From: Terriglobia bacterium
GTDB taxonomy: Bacteria; Acidobacteriota; Terriglobia; Terriglobales; Acidobacteriaceae
Assembly (NCBI GenBank): GCA_032252755.1
Contig: JAVUPY010000084.1
Location: 1 to 49,442, forward strand
Reading direction: 5' to 3'
Length of the DNA: 49,442 nt
Of this stretch, positions 1 through 7,892 are shown in pieces. The notes beneath the pieces were generated by a model that saw only the letters and a program-made list of their open reading frames with translations, was not told where the DNA came from and ran no database searches. Within the stretch, counting starts at the first letter, position 1, and each line of letters starts with the position of its first letter. The position numbers and the translations under genes were made by a program.

Positions 1-260
1 CGGAAGCCACCGCCTGTTCGGACCATTGACTGCGGGGCAGATATTCTGGGCATCAGCGGCTATTGGTGACTGGATGCAGCGGAAATTCCGGCCGGCGACG
101 GGAGTCCGCCAGACCTCTACACAAGATTTCCAGCCAGTCCCAAATCCGAGAATATTCCGAATTCTTGACTAGCCGCCTTCGCTGCGCGCCGAAGTTGCCT
201 GTCCACGACGGTAATATCGCGCCGGTTGGCTCCGAGATTCAGCCGCGCGCAGTGTCCGGT
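1..260. other. Left edge, no confident gene
   Basis: No gene can be assigned here. On the plus strand the frame beginning at base 2 stays open for 56 codons to a TAG at 170-172 and could be the 3' end of a gene that starts outside the window, but its translation resembles no family I know. The RES toxin gene ends at 261 on the other strand. Confidence 0.3.
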
Positions 261-992
261 TCAGTGGATGGGAACGATTCGGACGCTGTGGTCATAACCG
301 GTTGCGGATGCAGTCATGGTCATTTCCAATCGCAACTCACGGCGAGGGCGATATATCAGCGCCGGTCGGAAGCAGACCAGGCAACGATGTCCACGGCGGC
401 GCACGCTGGGATAGACCAGGCCATTCGCTCGCTGCTCGATCAGGAGTTCCCGCGCGAAAGATTGTGATTTCCTGTAACAGGCGGGCACCGGCTCTGGTTG
501 CAGATACTCGGAGTAACGCCGGGCAGGTCGAAACACGTGGAAGTCGCTGTCGAAGTCGGCAAGCCAATCGTCGTAGGTCGAGGTCTCCTGATCGGGGCGC
601 TGATGCGGAAGCTCGGGGACAACGATCTCGGCCAGGCGCCGCTTCTTGTGATAGCTGACCTCGGCCACGGAAGTCTCAAGTTCGTCGGCGGCATACCAGC
701 CGCCGCGCGTGGCATCGCTGAAGCGGGCTCCGTATTCGTGGGTATGGGTGAAGGCCGCGTTCACGATCTGAGCGTTGGGAATTCCGTAGACCAGCTCATA
801 GGGACCGATCCCTGCCAGCCCGTGCTGCTCGCCCTGGATGCGGTCATTGGTCGCTCCATCGAGCAGAACGAGTTGCTCGAGCATACGGTCATCGTCGGCC
901 ACCTCTGCGAGCACGGTTTCCCGCTCACTATAGAGCGCAGGGATGAGGCGATGTTGCGCTTGGAAGGAGAAGTGTCGACGCGAGGGGATCAT
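261..992 (-). CDS. RES-domain toxin
   Basis: RES-family toxin of 243 aa. Members of this family degrade NAD+ and arrest growth when not bound by their Xre partner. The RES pocket residues are visible: R90 in GARFSD, Y100 in GGWYAADE, E111 in VAEVSYH and S196 in GLVYPSVRRRG, followed by the hydrophobic C-terminal strand with CLVCFRPALI. The first ~75 residues are an extension before the RES core. Its ATG overlaps the antitoxin stop by 4 bases (ATGA), so it is probably translated by coupling, in the usual antitoxin-first order. The domain assignment is confident; the NAD+ activity is inferred from the family. Confidence 0.88.
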   Translation of the reverse strand: MIPSRRHFSFQAQHRLIPALYSERETVLAEVADDDRMLEQLVLLDGATNDRIQGEQHGLAGIGPYELVYGIPNAQIVNAAFTHTHEYGARFSDATRGGWYAADELETSVAEVSYHKKRRLAEIVVPELPHQRPDQETSTYDDWLADFDSDFHVFRPARRYSEYLQPEPVPACYRKSQSFARELLIEQRANGLVYPSVRRRGHRCLVCFRPALIYRPRRELRLEMTMTASATGYDHSVRIVPIH

Positions 993-1432
993 TGCCCGCC
1001 ACGCCAGCTGTCGAGGATGCGCCGGACCGCCACCATGCCCGGCTGTCCATGTCGGATCATGAACTCGACCGGTGGTTGCCCGGCAAACAGGGGACCACGA
1101 TTTCCCAATGTCACCCAGCGATCCGCCCAGGGATCGCCGAAGTAGATGTGCAGCGCTTTGTAGATACCAAGGATCAAGGAGACGCGGACCAGCGTGTCCT
1201 GGTTAAGCTTGGTACGCTTGGGATGGGACTTCCAGGCATGGAAGGTCGAGGAAGCAATGCCGCCCAGCAGGGCGCGTGCCTGCGATTCCGACAAATTCCA
1301 GCGCCCGGCGATGTTGAGAAAGCCTCGGATGGCTGAGGCACTGAGGCGTTCGCGTTCGGTGGCATCGCCTAGATCAGCAGCGCGATCGAAGCCGTAGCCG
1401 GCGACCGCCGGTAGATAGGGAAAAGCGTTCAT
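989..1432 (-). CDS. Xre/MbcA/ParS-type antitoxin of the RES toxin
   Basis: Antitoxin of 147 aa with an N-terminal Xre-like helical region and a C-terminal MbcA/ParS/Xre (DUF2384-type) toxin-binding domain, seen around LILGIYKALHIYFGDP and PLFAGQPPVEFM. It should neutralise the RES toxin encoded directly downstream and repress its own promoter. I place the start at the ATG at 1432 because GAGG lies 7 bases upstream. An upstream in-frame TTG at 1486 is better explained as part of the TTGACA -35 box than as a start. The ATGA overlap with the toxin supports one operon. Confidence 0.87.
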   Translation of the reverse strand: MNAFPYLPAVAGYGFDRAADLGDATERERLSASAIRGFLNIAGRWNLSESQARALLGGIASSTFHAWKSHPKRTKLNQDTLVRVSLILGIYKALHIYFGDPWADRWVTLGNRGPLFAGQPPVEFMIRHGQPGMVAVRRILDSWRGGQ

Positions 1433-1440
1433 TAACACGC

Positions 1441-1474
1441 CTCGAAATCGATAATAATTATCCTCGATTTCGAG
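1441..1474. promoter_or_regulatory. Operator palindrome of the RES/Xre operon
   Basis: Perfect 11-bp inverted repeat, CTCGAAATCGA at 1441-1451 and TCGATTTCGAG at 1464-1474, with a 12-bp AT-rich centre. It covers the -10 box of the minus-strand promoter and its inner arm overlaps the GAGG ribosome site (1440-1443) of the antitoxin. It is most likely the autoregulatory operator of the Xre protein. In RNA only the arm next to the start would remain if transcription begins near 1450, so a full mRNA hairpin is less likely. Confidence 0.75.
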
Positions 1475-1486
1475 ATCAGGTGTCAA
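1457..1486 (-). promoter_or_regulatory. Promoter of the RES/Xre operon
   Basis: On the minus strand TTGACA (1486-1481) is followed after 18 bases by GATAAT (1462-1457), a near-consensus sigma-70 promoter. The predicted start lies near 1450 and gives a short leader before the antitoxin ATG at 1432. The -10 is inside the 1441-1474 palindrome. Confidence 0.72.
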
Positions 1487-1534
1487 CCGCCTCCATCGTG
1501 CGAGAATTCAGCCGCGAAGTGCGTTCCCCTTCGG

Positions 1535-1555
1535 TTGTGCAACCTGGTTGCACAA
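1535..1555. promoter_or_regulatory. 21-bp palindrome, probable protein-binding site
   Basis: Perfect 10-bp arms TTGTGCAACC and GGTTGCACAA around one central base. It lies about 50 bases upstream of the RES/Xre -35 box. An adjacent small hairpin (CGGGTGC 1558-1564, GCACCCG 1572-1578) lacks a T-tract. The owner of the site is unknown; it differs from the 1441-1474 operator. Confidence 0.5.
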
Positions 1556-1737
1556 ATCGGGTGCTTGCCCCGCACCCGTTAGAAACTGAGGCGCGGCCAA
1601 TCTCTCGGGGGAAGGGTCCACGCGCGCATGGGTTCGGAAGCACACTAATAAAACTACGGCCGGGTACCAAATTTTGGCTACATTTCGCAGTATTTTTTTC
1701 AATCGAGGACGAAGTCCCATATCGTGCACCGTGGCCG

Positions 1738-2082
1738 TTACTCCTCCTCATCGAAAAACGCATTGATCTCCTGGGTAAGCAGGTCGGAAAACAGCAGCAT
1801 CGGGCAGCTCTTCTGACTGCACTGGCTGTTCCGCCAAACCATTTCGGTTACTTGGGCGGGCGTGATGAGGATTCTCGGTTGTGGTTGAGCATCGGGATCG
1901 AAGGCGCCGCAAAAGTCGAGAAGCAGTTCGGCGAGCTTCCGTTTCCCGTCCGGCTGCAGATCCGGTCTCAGGATACCGGCACAGGCCCAGGTCGCATTGA
2001 CGCGCTCCTCAATCTTCTGCAGCTCTAATTTTCTTTTCGCGGCGAGCTGCTCAGCCTTCGCACGGCGACTTCGTCTTGACAT
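1738..2082 (-). CDS. Hypothetical charged protein, 114 aa
   Basis: Not recognised. The N-terminus is a basic, probably coiled helix (MSRRSRRAKAEQLAAKRKLE) and the C-terminus is acidic (INAFFDEEE). Two Cys lie in NSQCSQKSCP. No signal peptide or membrane segment. It is preferred over the longer overlapping plus-strand frame because it continues the run of minus-strand genes and has a protein-like composition. It ends 250 bases before the RES/Xre promoter. Confidence 0.6.
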   Translation of the reverse strand: MSRRSRRAKAEQLAAKRKLELQKIEERVNATWACAGILRPDLQPDGKRKLAELLLDFCGAFDPDAQPQPRILITPAQVTEMVWRNSQCSQKSCPMLLFSDLLTQEINAFFDEEE

Positions 2083-2118
2083 GATTTGGTCCGGTTATGC
2101 TCGGCTTTCCTGAAGTGT

Positions 2119-2760
2119 TCATCGACGGCGTTGCAAGACTTCGAAGTCAACGACAATGGGGTCCCGCTCTACTCCGCCCGAGCTCTCATCAAGTAGTGCA
2201 GCGTTGATGTGGTACGTCTTGCCTCGCTTGCGGGTGCCGTAACCCGCGTGCACATGGCCGCAGATATGCAGGATCGGTTGTACTCGTTTGAGAGCCTCTA
2301 GTAGCTCTCGGTCTCCTTCACGTTCCTCAGAGCCTGGAGGTCCGTCGAGAATTCCATAGGCAGGGCCATGCGAAATCAGGATTTCTATATCTGTGGGAAT
2401 CTGCGCCCATCGCTTCTTGCGGTCTTCAGGGTTGGACATCCCGAAGGCTCCGCCGTAGAGTGGCGTCCCTGGAGAGCCCCAGATCTTGACCCCTTCGATC
2501 TCGACCCCCGCATCAATAAGCAGGATCGCGTTGCTGATGGCACCTCGGTTGCGAAGGTCTTCCAGCAAGTATTCGTGATTTCCCGGAACGACCACCTTGT
2601 ACCGATGAGGCAATTCCCCGAGCCACCGATTGAAATCATGCAACATCGAGGGGCGCTTGGAGAAGAATGTGAAATCGCCAGCGTGGATCAGCATGTCGCC
2701 ATTTGGAACAACCAGTTCCCGATGCAGTTCGTGCGTATCGCTCATGCAGACGATGCGCAT
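2119..2760 (-). CDS. Calcineurin-like metallophosphoesterase
   Basis: Cytoplasmic metallophosphoesterase of 213 aa, full length for the small single-domain family. The five metal-binding blocks appear in order: SDTH (D8, H10), HAGDF (D29), GNHE (N61, H62), SHGP and GHVHAGYG near the C-terminus. The closest known types are the MPPED/239AB-like phosphohydrolases, but substrate cannot be read from sequence. Its ATG shares one base with the stop of the upstream gene (TAATG), so the two are translationally coupled. Confidence 0.9.
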   Translation of the reverse strand: MRIVCMSDTHELHRELVVPNGDMLIHAGDFTFFSKRPSMLHDFNRWLGELPHRYKVVVPGNHEYLLEDLRNRGAISNAILLIDAGVEIEGVKIWGSPGTPLYGGAFGMSNPEDRKKRWAQIPTDIEILISHGPAYGILDGPPGSEEREGDRELLEALKRVQPILHICGHVHAGYGTRKRGKTYHINAALLDESSGGVERDPIVVDFEVLQRRR

Positions 2761-3146
2761 TAGCTACTACCTCGCAGAGTGGCACAACGATAGTGGGCGT
2801 CTTTCTGTGGGGTGATGTTTTTGGGCAAGTGGAAGGTTCCAATGATGGCCTTCGGAGCAGCAGGATTCGCGATAATGCAGGAATCGGCGAATAGGAAGAA
2901 TGTCGCATGCCTTTTGTCATAGCCGACTCGCCCGCGGGGTGGTTCATCATACTCAACATCAGCGGGAATCGTGCGGCGCCGTTGCAGCATTGACCGGAAG
3001 TCGATGTGTCCGGTCGCGTGGGTCAGCGCATCCCCGTAAGGCTCCGCTTTGGACAGCGGGGTCGAGTCGGTGATGAGCCTTCTGCCGTAAAGCCAGAAAA
3101 TGCCAACGCGGGGCTCTACTTCAGGCTTTTCGTGCTTTTTCGGCAT
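2760..3146 (-). CDS. Hypothetical protein, 128 aa
   Basis: Not recognised. The start is placed at the ATG at 3146 (MPKKHEKPEVEP), which overlaps the previous gene by 31 bases; the frame stays open further upstream, but that part reads as the out-of-frame complement of the neighbour. The middle reads VGIFWLYGRRLITDSTPL and then a GDALTHATGHIDF block, suggesting a compact α/β protein without membrane segments. The TAATG junction with the metallophosphoesterase downstream suggests the pair is made together. Confidence 0.7.
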   Translation of the reverse strand: MPKKHEKPEVEPRVGIFWLYGRRLITDSTPLSKAEPYGDALTHATGHIDFRSMLQRRRTIPADVEYDEPPRGRVGYDKRHATFFLFADSCIIANPAAPKAIIGTFHLPKNITPQKDAHYRCATLRGSS

Positions 3147-3553
3147 CGTTTTGTAACACGGGTGGTCAGGACCCGCTTCATATGCTTTTTTAGCCCTTGG
3201 GGCGCATCGGGACAGTTGTACGCGAAGTGCTCTGCCACAACCTCCCGGGTATACCTCTCGTAACCATGGCCGCACCAAAGGCAGAACCCCACGTAGTTCT
3301 TGGAATCGCTCGCGATTTCCTTGAGCGCCTCAGGGAGTTTAGCTGGGAACTGAATCTCAACCGCTCCGGCTTCTTTGACCGCCTCTAACTCAGCCGGGCT
3401 AATTCCGTTTTCGTGTTTGGGACAGGCGCGAAGTTCGATTGGGCAGTCGCTGTGGTCGCCTACGTCACAAGGGAGGTCACAAAAGCACATGCATTTGGGA
3501 TTGCTGCATTCGTAATGATGACCGCCGATACCGCACAAGTGTTTATGAGCCAT
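3116..3553 (-). CDS. Cys/His-rich putative zinc-binding protein, 145 aa
   Basis: Unassigned protein. The first 45 residues are packed with Cys and His (CGIGGHHYECSNPKCMCFCD, then CDVGDHSDC and CPKH), and a second CLWCGHGY knuckle near residue 92 is followed by HFAYNC. This suggests two zinc-binding knuckles. The centre is a predicted amphipathic helix rich in Ala/Glu and the C-terminus is basic (TKRCRKSTKSLK), fitting a nucleic-acid-binding or adaptor role, which is inference only. First gene of a three-gene minus-strand run with 2760 and 2119. Confidence 0.75.
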   Translation of the reverse strand: MAHKHLCGIGGHHYECSNPKCMCFCDLPCDVGDHSDCPIELRACPKHENGISPAELEAVKEAGAVEIQFPAKLPEALKEIASDSKNYVGFCLWCGHGYERYTREVVAEHFAYNCPDAPQGLKKHMKRVLTTRVTKRCRKSTKSLK

Positions 3554-3609
3554 AGTCGTCTCAGAAATGGGGCACGGTTGTCTCGTGCCCCGGAGAGTGA
3601 TTGTTTGAG

Positions 3610-3825
3610 CTATTTGCGACGAATGAGCAAACCGCTATCAGCGTGATTGCTAGAAACGATGCGGCTCGCGGAATCGCGGGTCTCGTTGAAATGGGTGGTT
3701 GTGCGACCAAGCAGGTGCCCGCTGTTGTCACGCACCACGGCACCGCGACCAGAATCGAAGCCGGTGGTGAGTCTACCGACGACCTGGCGTTGGAAATCGC
3801 GAATGTAGTGAGTCTTGAGTGGCAA
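3610..3825 (-). CDS. Small β-rich protein of unknown function, 71 aa
   Basis: The start is set at the TTG at 3825 because a perfect AAGGAGG (3837-3831) stands exactly five bases upstream. The encoded protein begins MPLKTHYIRDFQRQVVGR and is a chain of short strands and turns (RLTTGFDSGRG, VVRDNSGHLLGRTT, ADSGLLIRR). Small proteins of this kind seem common in soil bacteria but I know no function for them. It sits alone between the Cys-rich gene and a divergent small gene. Confidence 0.65.
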   Translation of the reverse strand: MPLKTHYIRDFQRQVVGRLTTGFDSGRGAVVRDNSGHLLGRTTTHFNETRDSASRIVSSNHADSGLLIRRK

Positions 3826-3928
3826 CTGATCCTCCTTCCACACCCTTAACCTACGGCGATACGCGAGAAAATGGCTACAGTTGAGGAGCGCTGTATTCAA
3901 AATTTCCTCGGCAGCCGTAGATTTCTGA

Positions 3929-4201
3929 ATGGCTCGCCTTTATTGCGTAGATCTCGGGTTTCGTGAAGCCCCCAACCTCGTCCGGATGGCCACAAGCATC
4001 TTTGTTGCGGCAGAGAATGCTGCGGCGGCGATCCAGTACGTTGAGGATAGATTCTCAGCAGTCCTCCTCCGGGCATCCATCCAGCGTGTGGTGGAGGCCG
4101 AAGGTCTGATCATGAACTGGACCTCCGGTGAGCTCGAATTGGTTCGCGATTCGGAACAGACGCAGTTTGAGGGTAATCCAAACACTCAGCCGTGGGATTA
4201 G
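3929..4201 (+). CDS. Hypothetical protein, 90 aa
   Basis: Not recognised. It starts MARLYCVDLGFREAPNLVRM; a β-strand is followed by an Ala-rich helix (AAENAAAAIQYVEDRF) and two further strands, like a small α/β regulatory fold. No signal peptide or clear catalytic motif. The stop at 4199-4201 abuts the stop of the convergent phosphatase pseudogene at 4202 with no room for a terminator. Confidence 0.6.
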   Translation: MARLYCVDLGFREAPNLVRMATSIFVAAENAAAAIQYVEDRFSAVLLRASIQRVVEAEGLIMNWTSGELELVRDSEQTQFEGNPNTQPWD

Positions 4202-4619
4202 CTACGCTCGGTCGCTCACACCCAAATGCTGCCGAATACTGGCAATCAGCAAGGGGTGTGGCCGGACTTCGCCACGGAGGTGTCTCAGGAAGAGCAGGGA
4301 ATCGGCGAAGCTCAGGTAGCCGACGCGGTCGAGATAGGCGGCAACCACGGCCGGGGCACGGGACACGCCGGTTTGGCAGTGCACAAGAACTCGTCCGGTG
4401 GCAATGTGGGTTTCGATTGCTCCCAGCAAAGAGAGGAGTTGCACACCCGGAACCGGGATGCCATGCACCAGAGGCAGGTGCACGTAGCGAATCTCGGGGT
4501 TGCGATGTTCGAGAGTGGCAGAGAGAGATCACGGTAGAGATATGCCAGGGGTTCTTGAGGGTGAGCATTTCCGCGTCCTCGCGGTCGCCCAGGTAAAGTC
4601 GGTCGAAAACACGGGTCAT
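4202..4619 (-). pseudogene. Dual-specificity phosphatase, frameshifted in a TC repeat
   Basis: The two halves of a ~139-aa dual-specificity/tyrosine phosphatase lie in different frames. The N-terminal half starts at 4619 (MTRVFDRLYLGDREDAEML). The catalytic half is in the frame that ends at 4202 and carries the P-loop HCQTGVSRAP (HCx5R). The frames join in a TC repeat (GAGAGAGA on the plus strand, 4521-4528); adding one TC unit restores a continuous protein reading ISLSATLEHRNPEIRYVHLP, exactly as expected. So one dinucleotide has been lost relative to an intact gene. It is either a fresh inactivation, a phase-variable switch or a sequencing error. Confidence 0.8.
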
Positions 4620-4863
4620 CGCTGTTGTCCCAGAGGTAGATTCGAGACCACCTTTTCTAAACTACCGGGAAAATCATTTTTTTGGATAGAAGGCTCCGAC
4701 TGTAGCTGCTGTCGGACGAAGATGCGAAAAGAAAACTACTGCTCAGCAGCAAGACTGCAAGAAGTTTCAGGCGCATCTGACCCATTTCTGGCAAGACGTT
4801 TCTGAGGTGCGTGGTTTGTGATTCTAAGTGGGGGTGTCAGGAATTCGGCCGGTCAGAACATTG

Positions 4864-6078
4864 TCATATCGGCAACTGCGACACCAGAGCGTCAATGTCT
4901 TCCTTCGTGTTGTAGAAATGCGGGGCGATTCGCAGGCGCCCCAAACGAACGGAGACGATAATGTTCTTGGCCTCGAGTTGCTGATGGATGTTCTCTGAGG
5001 GACGAGCCGGATTGTCACAGATTACGATGGCGGACGTTTCGCCGGGTTCGGACGGGCTATGAACGGTGTAGCCACGCTCTGCAAGAGCTTCCCGGAGATA
5101 GGCGACAAGGTACAAGAGATATTCTTCGATCTGCGGTGGTCCCACCTCGAGGAACATCGCCAGAGTGCGGCCCACTCCGCAGATGCCGACCTCATTCATC
5201 GTGCCGCACTCGAGGGGTAGCGCTCCTTCGCGAAACTCAAGTCTTTCATGCACCGCGTAGTCCCGGAAATTCTGTACCGAGGTCCATCCTATGACAGTCG
5301 GTTCAACTCTTTGCCGGGCGCGGTCGGACAGATAGAGGAGGGAAATGCCTTTAGGTCCGAGCAGAAATTTGTGTGTGCCCGCGGCGAGCGCATCCACGAA
5401 ATCGCGCTCCACGTCGAGTTGGAATGCACCGAGACCTTGGACGGCATCAACCACAAACAGAATGTCGCGTTCACGACAGAATCGTCCGATCCGCTGGAGA
5501 TCGAATCGCTGACCAGTCCCAAATTGAACCCAACTGAGCGTCAGGACACGTGTTCTGTTGTTGACAAGGGAGAGAAGTCCATCGACTTCAATTCGTCCAC
5601 CAGTCTCAGGCTGGAGGCGCAGTTCAACTCCGTATGCGGAAGCAAGTCGTGACCACGGATAGACGTTGGCGGGAAATTCGATGGCCGCCGAGACTACGTT
5701 ATCGCCAGGTCGCCATGAGATTCCATTGGCGATCGCGGAGAGAGCCTCGGAGGTGTTGCGAAGGAATGCAACCTGCTCCGGCCGGGCATTAATCAGTCGG
5801 GCTGCCGCTGCGCGGGTTGCCGCGGTCGTCTGTTCCCACTGCTCAAAATTCCGGCCGCCGTGCTTCGCCACCCCATCCAGCATCTGTTGCATCGCTTGCA
5901 TGGTGGGAAGTGGCAGCGGTGCAACGCTGGCATGGTTAAGATACGTATAGCGCTGGGTGATTGGGAAAAGGCTGCGATACTGATATGGAAAGTCTCTCGG
6001 TAAAACGGGGTTAGCTGCTGCTGCCGCAGATTCTGCCACGTCGATGAATTGTCTGACCTTTTCCTGGTCCCGCGCCAA
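4864..6078 (-). CDS. Class V PLP-dependent aminotransferase (cysteine-desulfurase/epimerase-like)
   Basis: Fold-type I PLP enzyme of 404 aa. The PLP-lysine is K237 in AAGTHKFLLGPKG, the pyridine-binding Asp is D211 in VVDAVQGLGAF, and T109-S110-E111 in RNTSEA would hold the phosphate. This fits the class V group that includes isopenicillin-N epimerase-like and kynureninase-like enzymes; no Cys-loop of true NifS/IscS proteins is seen, so sulfur transfer is unlikely. No signal peptide. It is transcribed away from the amino-acid permease from a shared control region with two copies of the regional operator, which points to an amino-acid catabolic role. Confidence 0.9.
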   Translation of the reverse strand: MARDQEKVRQFIDVAESAAAAANPVLPRDFPYQYRSLFPITQRYTYLNHASVAPLPLPTMQAMQQMLDGVAKHGGRNFEQWEQTTAATRAAAARLINARPEQVAFLRNTSEALSAIANGISWRPGDNVVSAAIEFPANVYPWSRLASAYGVELRLQPETGGRIEVDGLLSLVNNRTRVLTLSWVQFGTGQRFDLQRIGRFCRERDILFVVDAVQGLGAFQLDVERDFVDALAAGTHKFLLGPKGISLLYLSDRARQRVEPTVIGWTSVQNFRDYAVHERLEFREGALPLECGTMNEVGICGVGRTLAMFLEVGPPQIEEYLLYLVAYLREALAERGYTVHSPSEPGETSAIVICDNPARPSENIHQQLEAKNIIVSVRLGRLRIAPHFYNTKEDIDALVSQLPI

Positions 6079-6196
6079 GTCGAGCTCCGTGGCACCGTAC
6101 GGCGGATCACGTCTCCGTCAGTGGTAAGGCCGCGATGTGCCGCGACGGTTATTGTCGAGCAAGCTCCGCAGGTTTCATGAGCCTGCATTCGGTAAA

Positions 6197-6212
6197 TGCA
6201 ACGAATGTTGCA
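6197..6212. promoter_or_regulatory. Regional operator, copy 1 (TGCAACGAATGTTGCA)
   Basis: Perfect 6-bp arms TGCAAC and GTTGCA around GAAT. It lies 6 bases downstream of the -10 box of the class V aminotransferase promoter, so it overlaps the transcription start, where a repressor would block initiation. Same motif as the sites at 6374, 7935, 11318, 16129 and 23784. Confidence 0.78.
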
Positions 6213-6218
6213 CAACGG

Positions 6219-6247
6219 AATCTATACAGACATCGATGATGTGTCAA
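6219..6247 (-). promoter_or_regulatory. Promoter of the class V aminotransferase
   Basis: Minus-strand TTGACA (6247-6242), 17-base spacer, TAGATT (6224-6219). The spacing is ideal and the operator begins directly at the predicted start of transcription. Confidence 0.7.
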
Positions 6248-6373
6248 GGGTTTCTATGTTGGAGGCAAGAAAATTCGATGTCCTCAGCGATCGTCCCCTA
6301 GCAGCAGTTGACAGCGGTTGCGGAAGTTCGCGCAGTCCGGTAACCTTCAGCGCACATCCTAACGGTTGTAACA

Positions 6374-6389
6374 TCCAACAGTTGTTTCA
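6374..6389. promoter_or_regulatory. Regional operator, copy 2 (TCCAACAGTTGTTTCA)
   Basis: TCCAAC-AGTT-GTTTCA, differing from the best copy at few bases and placed 24 bases upstream of the permease ATG. A TTGACA at 6308-6313 lies upstream, but no -10 at normal spacing is convincing, so the permease promoter itself is not assigned. Confidence 0.6.
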
Positions 6390-6413
6390 CTACGAGACCT
6401 TGAGGGCCTGAAG

Positions 6414-7874
6414 ATGGGATCAGGACGCGGCTATTCGGCAATGGCAGTAAAGCAGAAAGGGAGCCGTCCGGACTTGATCCGAGGGCTGGGTGTTTCCGCT
6501 GCTGCCGCTATTGTCATGGGAACGATGATCGGCACCGGCATCTTTCTCAAACCCAGCGAAATGGCCAACCAGGCTGGCGTGATCGGGATCGTTTTCGCCG
6601 CCTGGATTGTCGGCGGCATCCTGTCGCTCTTCGGCGGCCTTTGCTACGCGGAACTCGGGGCGTCAATTCCTGAAGCTGGTGGGGAATACAGTTACCTACG
6701 CAGAGGCTTCGGCCCGGTCTGGGGATTTCTTTTCGGATGGATGCACTCGGTCGTCGCACGGCCAGCTTCGGTTGCAGCCATTGCAGCAGGACTGGCTCGG
6801 TTTTGTGCGTTCCTGTTTCCCGTCCTGGCAACACCACTCTATGTAATTCATGGCCAGATGCCGTTTCTCAATCAGCCAATTCAGTTCGCATTTACATGGA
6901 TGCAGCCGCTTTCTGTGGTGTCCCTGATTGTGATCTCGTATGTAAACTACCTCGGGATCCGCGCGGGTGGCCGCTTACAGGTGGCGCTCACGATTGTGAA
7001 AGTGCTCTCACTGCTCGTGATCATCGTGGGAGGGCTAATGTTCCTGCACCGCGGTGAGCATATGACCCACGTAGAAATCGGGCGGCTCTGGCCGGCAAAC
7101 CTGGGATGGAAGGAGATTGGGGGCTTCTTCGGTGCTCTGGCGGCCGCTGTATGGGCCTACGACGGCTGGAATGATCTGAACCTCGTCGGCTCCGAGGTTG
7201 AGGATCCGGGACGAACTTTTCCGAGAGTGATCGTGACCGGGATGCTGATGGTCATTGTGTTGTTCCTGCTTTTCAATTACGTGTGTTTTACCGCCCTGCC
7301 GTTCAGCAGTATTCAAACTTCGCGAGATGTAGCTTCGGATGTCTTTTCGAGTTTCGCAGGCAAAGCGGCAGGACTCTGGATCACCGTCATCATGGCTATT
7401 TCCGCGCTGGGCACGCTCAATTCTTCGGCTTTGAGCGGCGCCCGAGTGGACTACGCCATGGCGCGGGACGGCTTGTTTTTCCGGTTCGCAGGCGCCGTGC
7501 ACCCGAAGTATCGATCACCTGGAAACGCCCTCATTTTCCAGTGCTGCATGGCGAGCCTGATGGCTCTTTCCGGGACCTTCGAAGACCTTACATCGCTGGT
7601 GATGTTTGGCAGTTGGATTTTCTACGGCTTTGCGGTTGCAGCCATGATCCGGATGCGAATTACGGAGCCCGACCTGCCGCGGCCTTTCCGTACCTGGGGC
7701 TACCCGCTCGTGCCCGTATTGTTCATTGCGGGGGCGTTTGCCCTTGCGGTGAGTATGTGGCTCAACCGCCCGATTCGTTCTTCGATCGGATTGGTGCTGA
7801 TCCTCTGTGGGCTGTTTTTCTACCGCTCGTGGCGAACGCGCGCAGCGCAGGGTTCGGCAGAGTTCTCTAAGTAG
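6414..7874 (+). CDS. APC-family amino-acid permease
   Basis: Inner-membrane amino-acid transporter of 486 aa with about 12 hydrophobic segments. The hallmark TM1 motif of the APC superfamily, GTMIGTGIFLKPSEMA, is near residue 40, followed by GGILSLFGGLCYAELG and the PEAGGEYSYLRRGFG loop typical of LAT/cationic-type transporters. The ATG at 6414 has GAGG eight bases upstream; an ATG at 6441 (MAVKQK) is an alternative. It is divergent from the class V aminotransferase, with two operators between them, so uptake and transamination are likely co-controlled. Substrate unknown. Confidence 0.92.
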   Translation: MGSGRGYSAMAVKQKGSRPDLIRGLGVSAAAAIVMGTMIGTGIFLKPSEMANQAGVIGIVFAAWIVGGILSLFGGLCYAELGASIPEAGGEYSYLRRGFGPVWGFLFGWMHSVVARPASVAAIAAGLARFCAFLFPVLATPLYVIHGQMPFLNQPIQFAFTWMQPLSVVSLIVISYVNYLGIRAGGRLQVALTIVKVLSLLVIIVGGLMFLHRGEHMTHVEIGRLWPANLGWKEIGGFFGALAAAVWAYDGWNDLNLVGSEVEDPGRTFPRVIVTGMLMVIVLFLLFNYVCFTALPFSSIQTSRDVASDVFSSFAGKAAGLWITVIMAISALGTLNSSALSGARVDYAMARDGLFFRFAGAVHPKYRSPGNALIFQCCMASLMALSGTFEDLTSLVMFGSWIFYGFAVAAMIRMRITEPDLPRPFRTWGYPLVPVLFIAGAFALAVSMWLNRPIRSSIGLVLILCGLFFYRSWRTRAAQGSAEFSK

Positions 7875-7892
7875 AAATCCCAATATGAGCTG

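Noticed and set aside
498-1145. 215-codon frame on the plus strand
   Set aside because: Antisense to the RES toxin and spanning the toxin-antitoxin junction; the RES and MbcA/ParS motifs are on the minus strand.
1480-2028. 182-codon frame on the plus strand
   Set aside because: It runs across the RES/Xre promoter and the 1738 gene and resembles nothing known.
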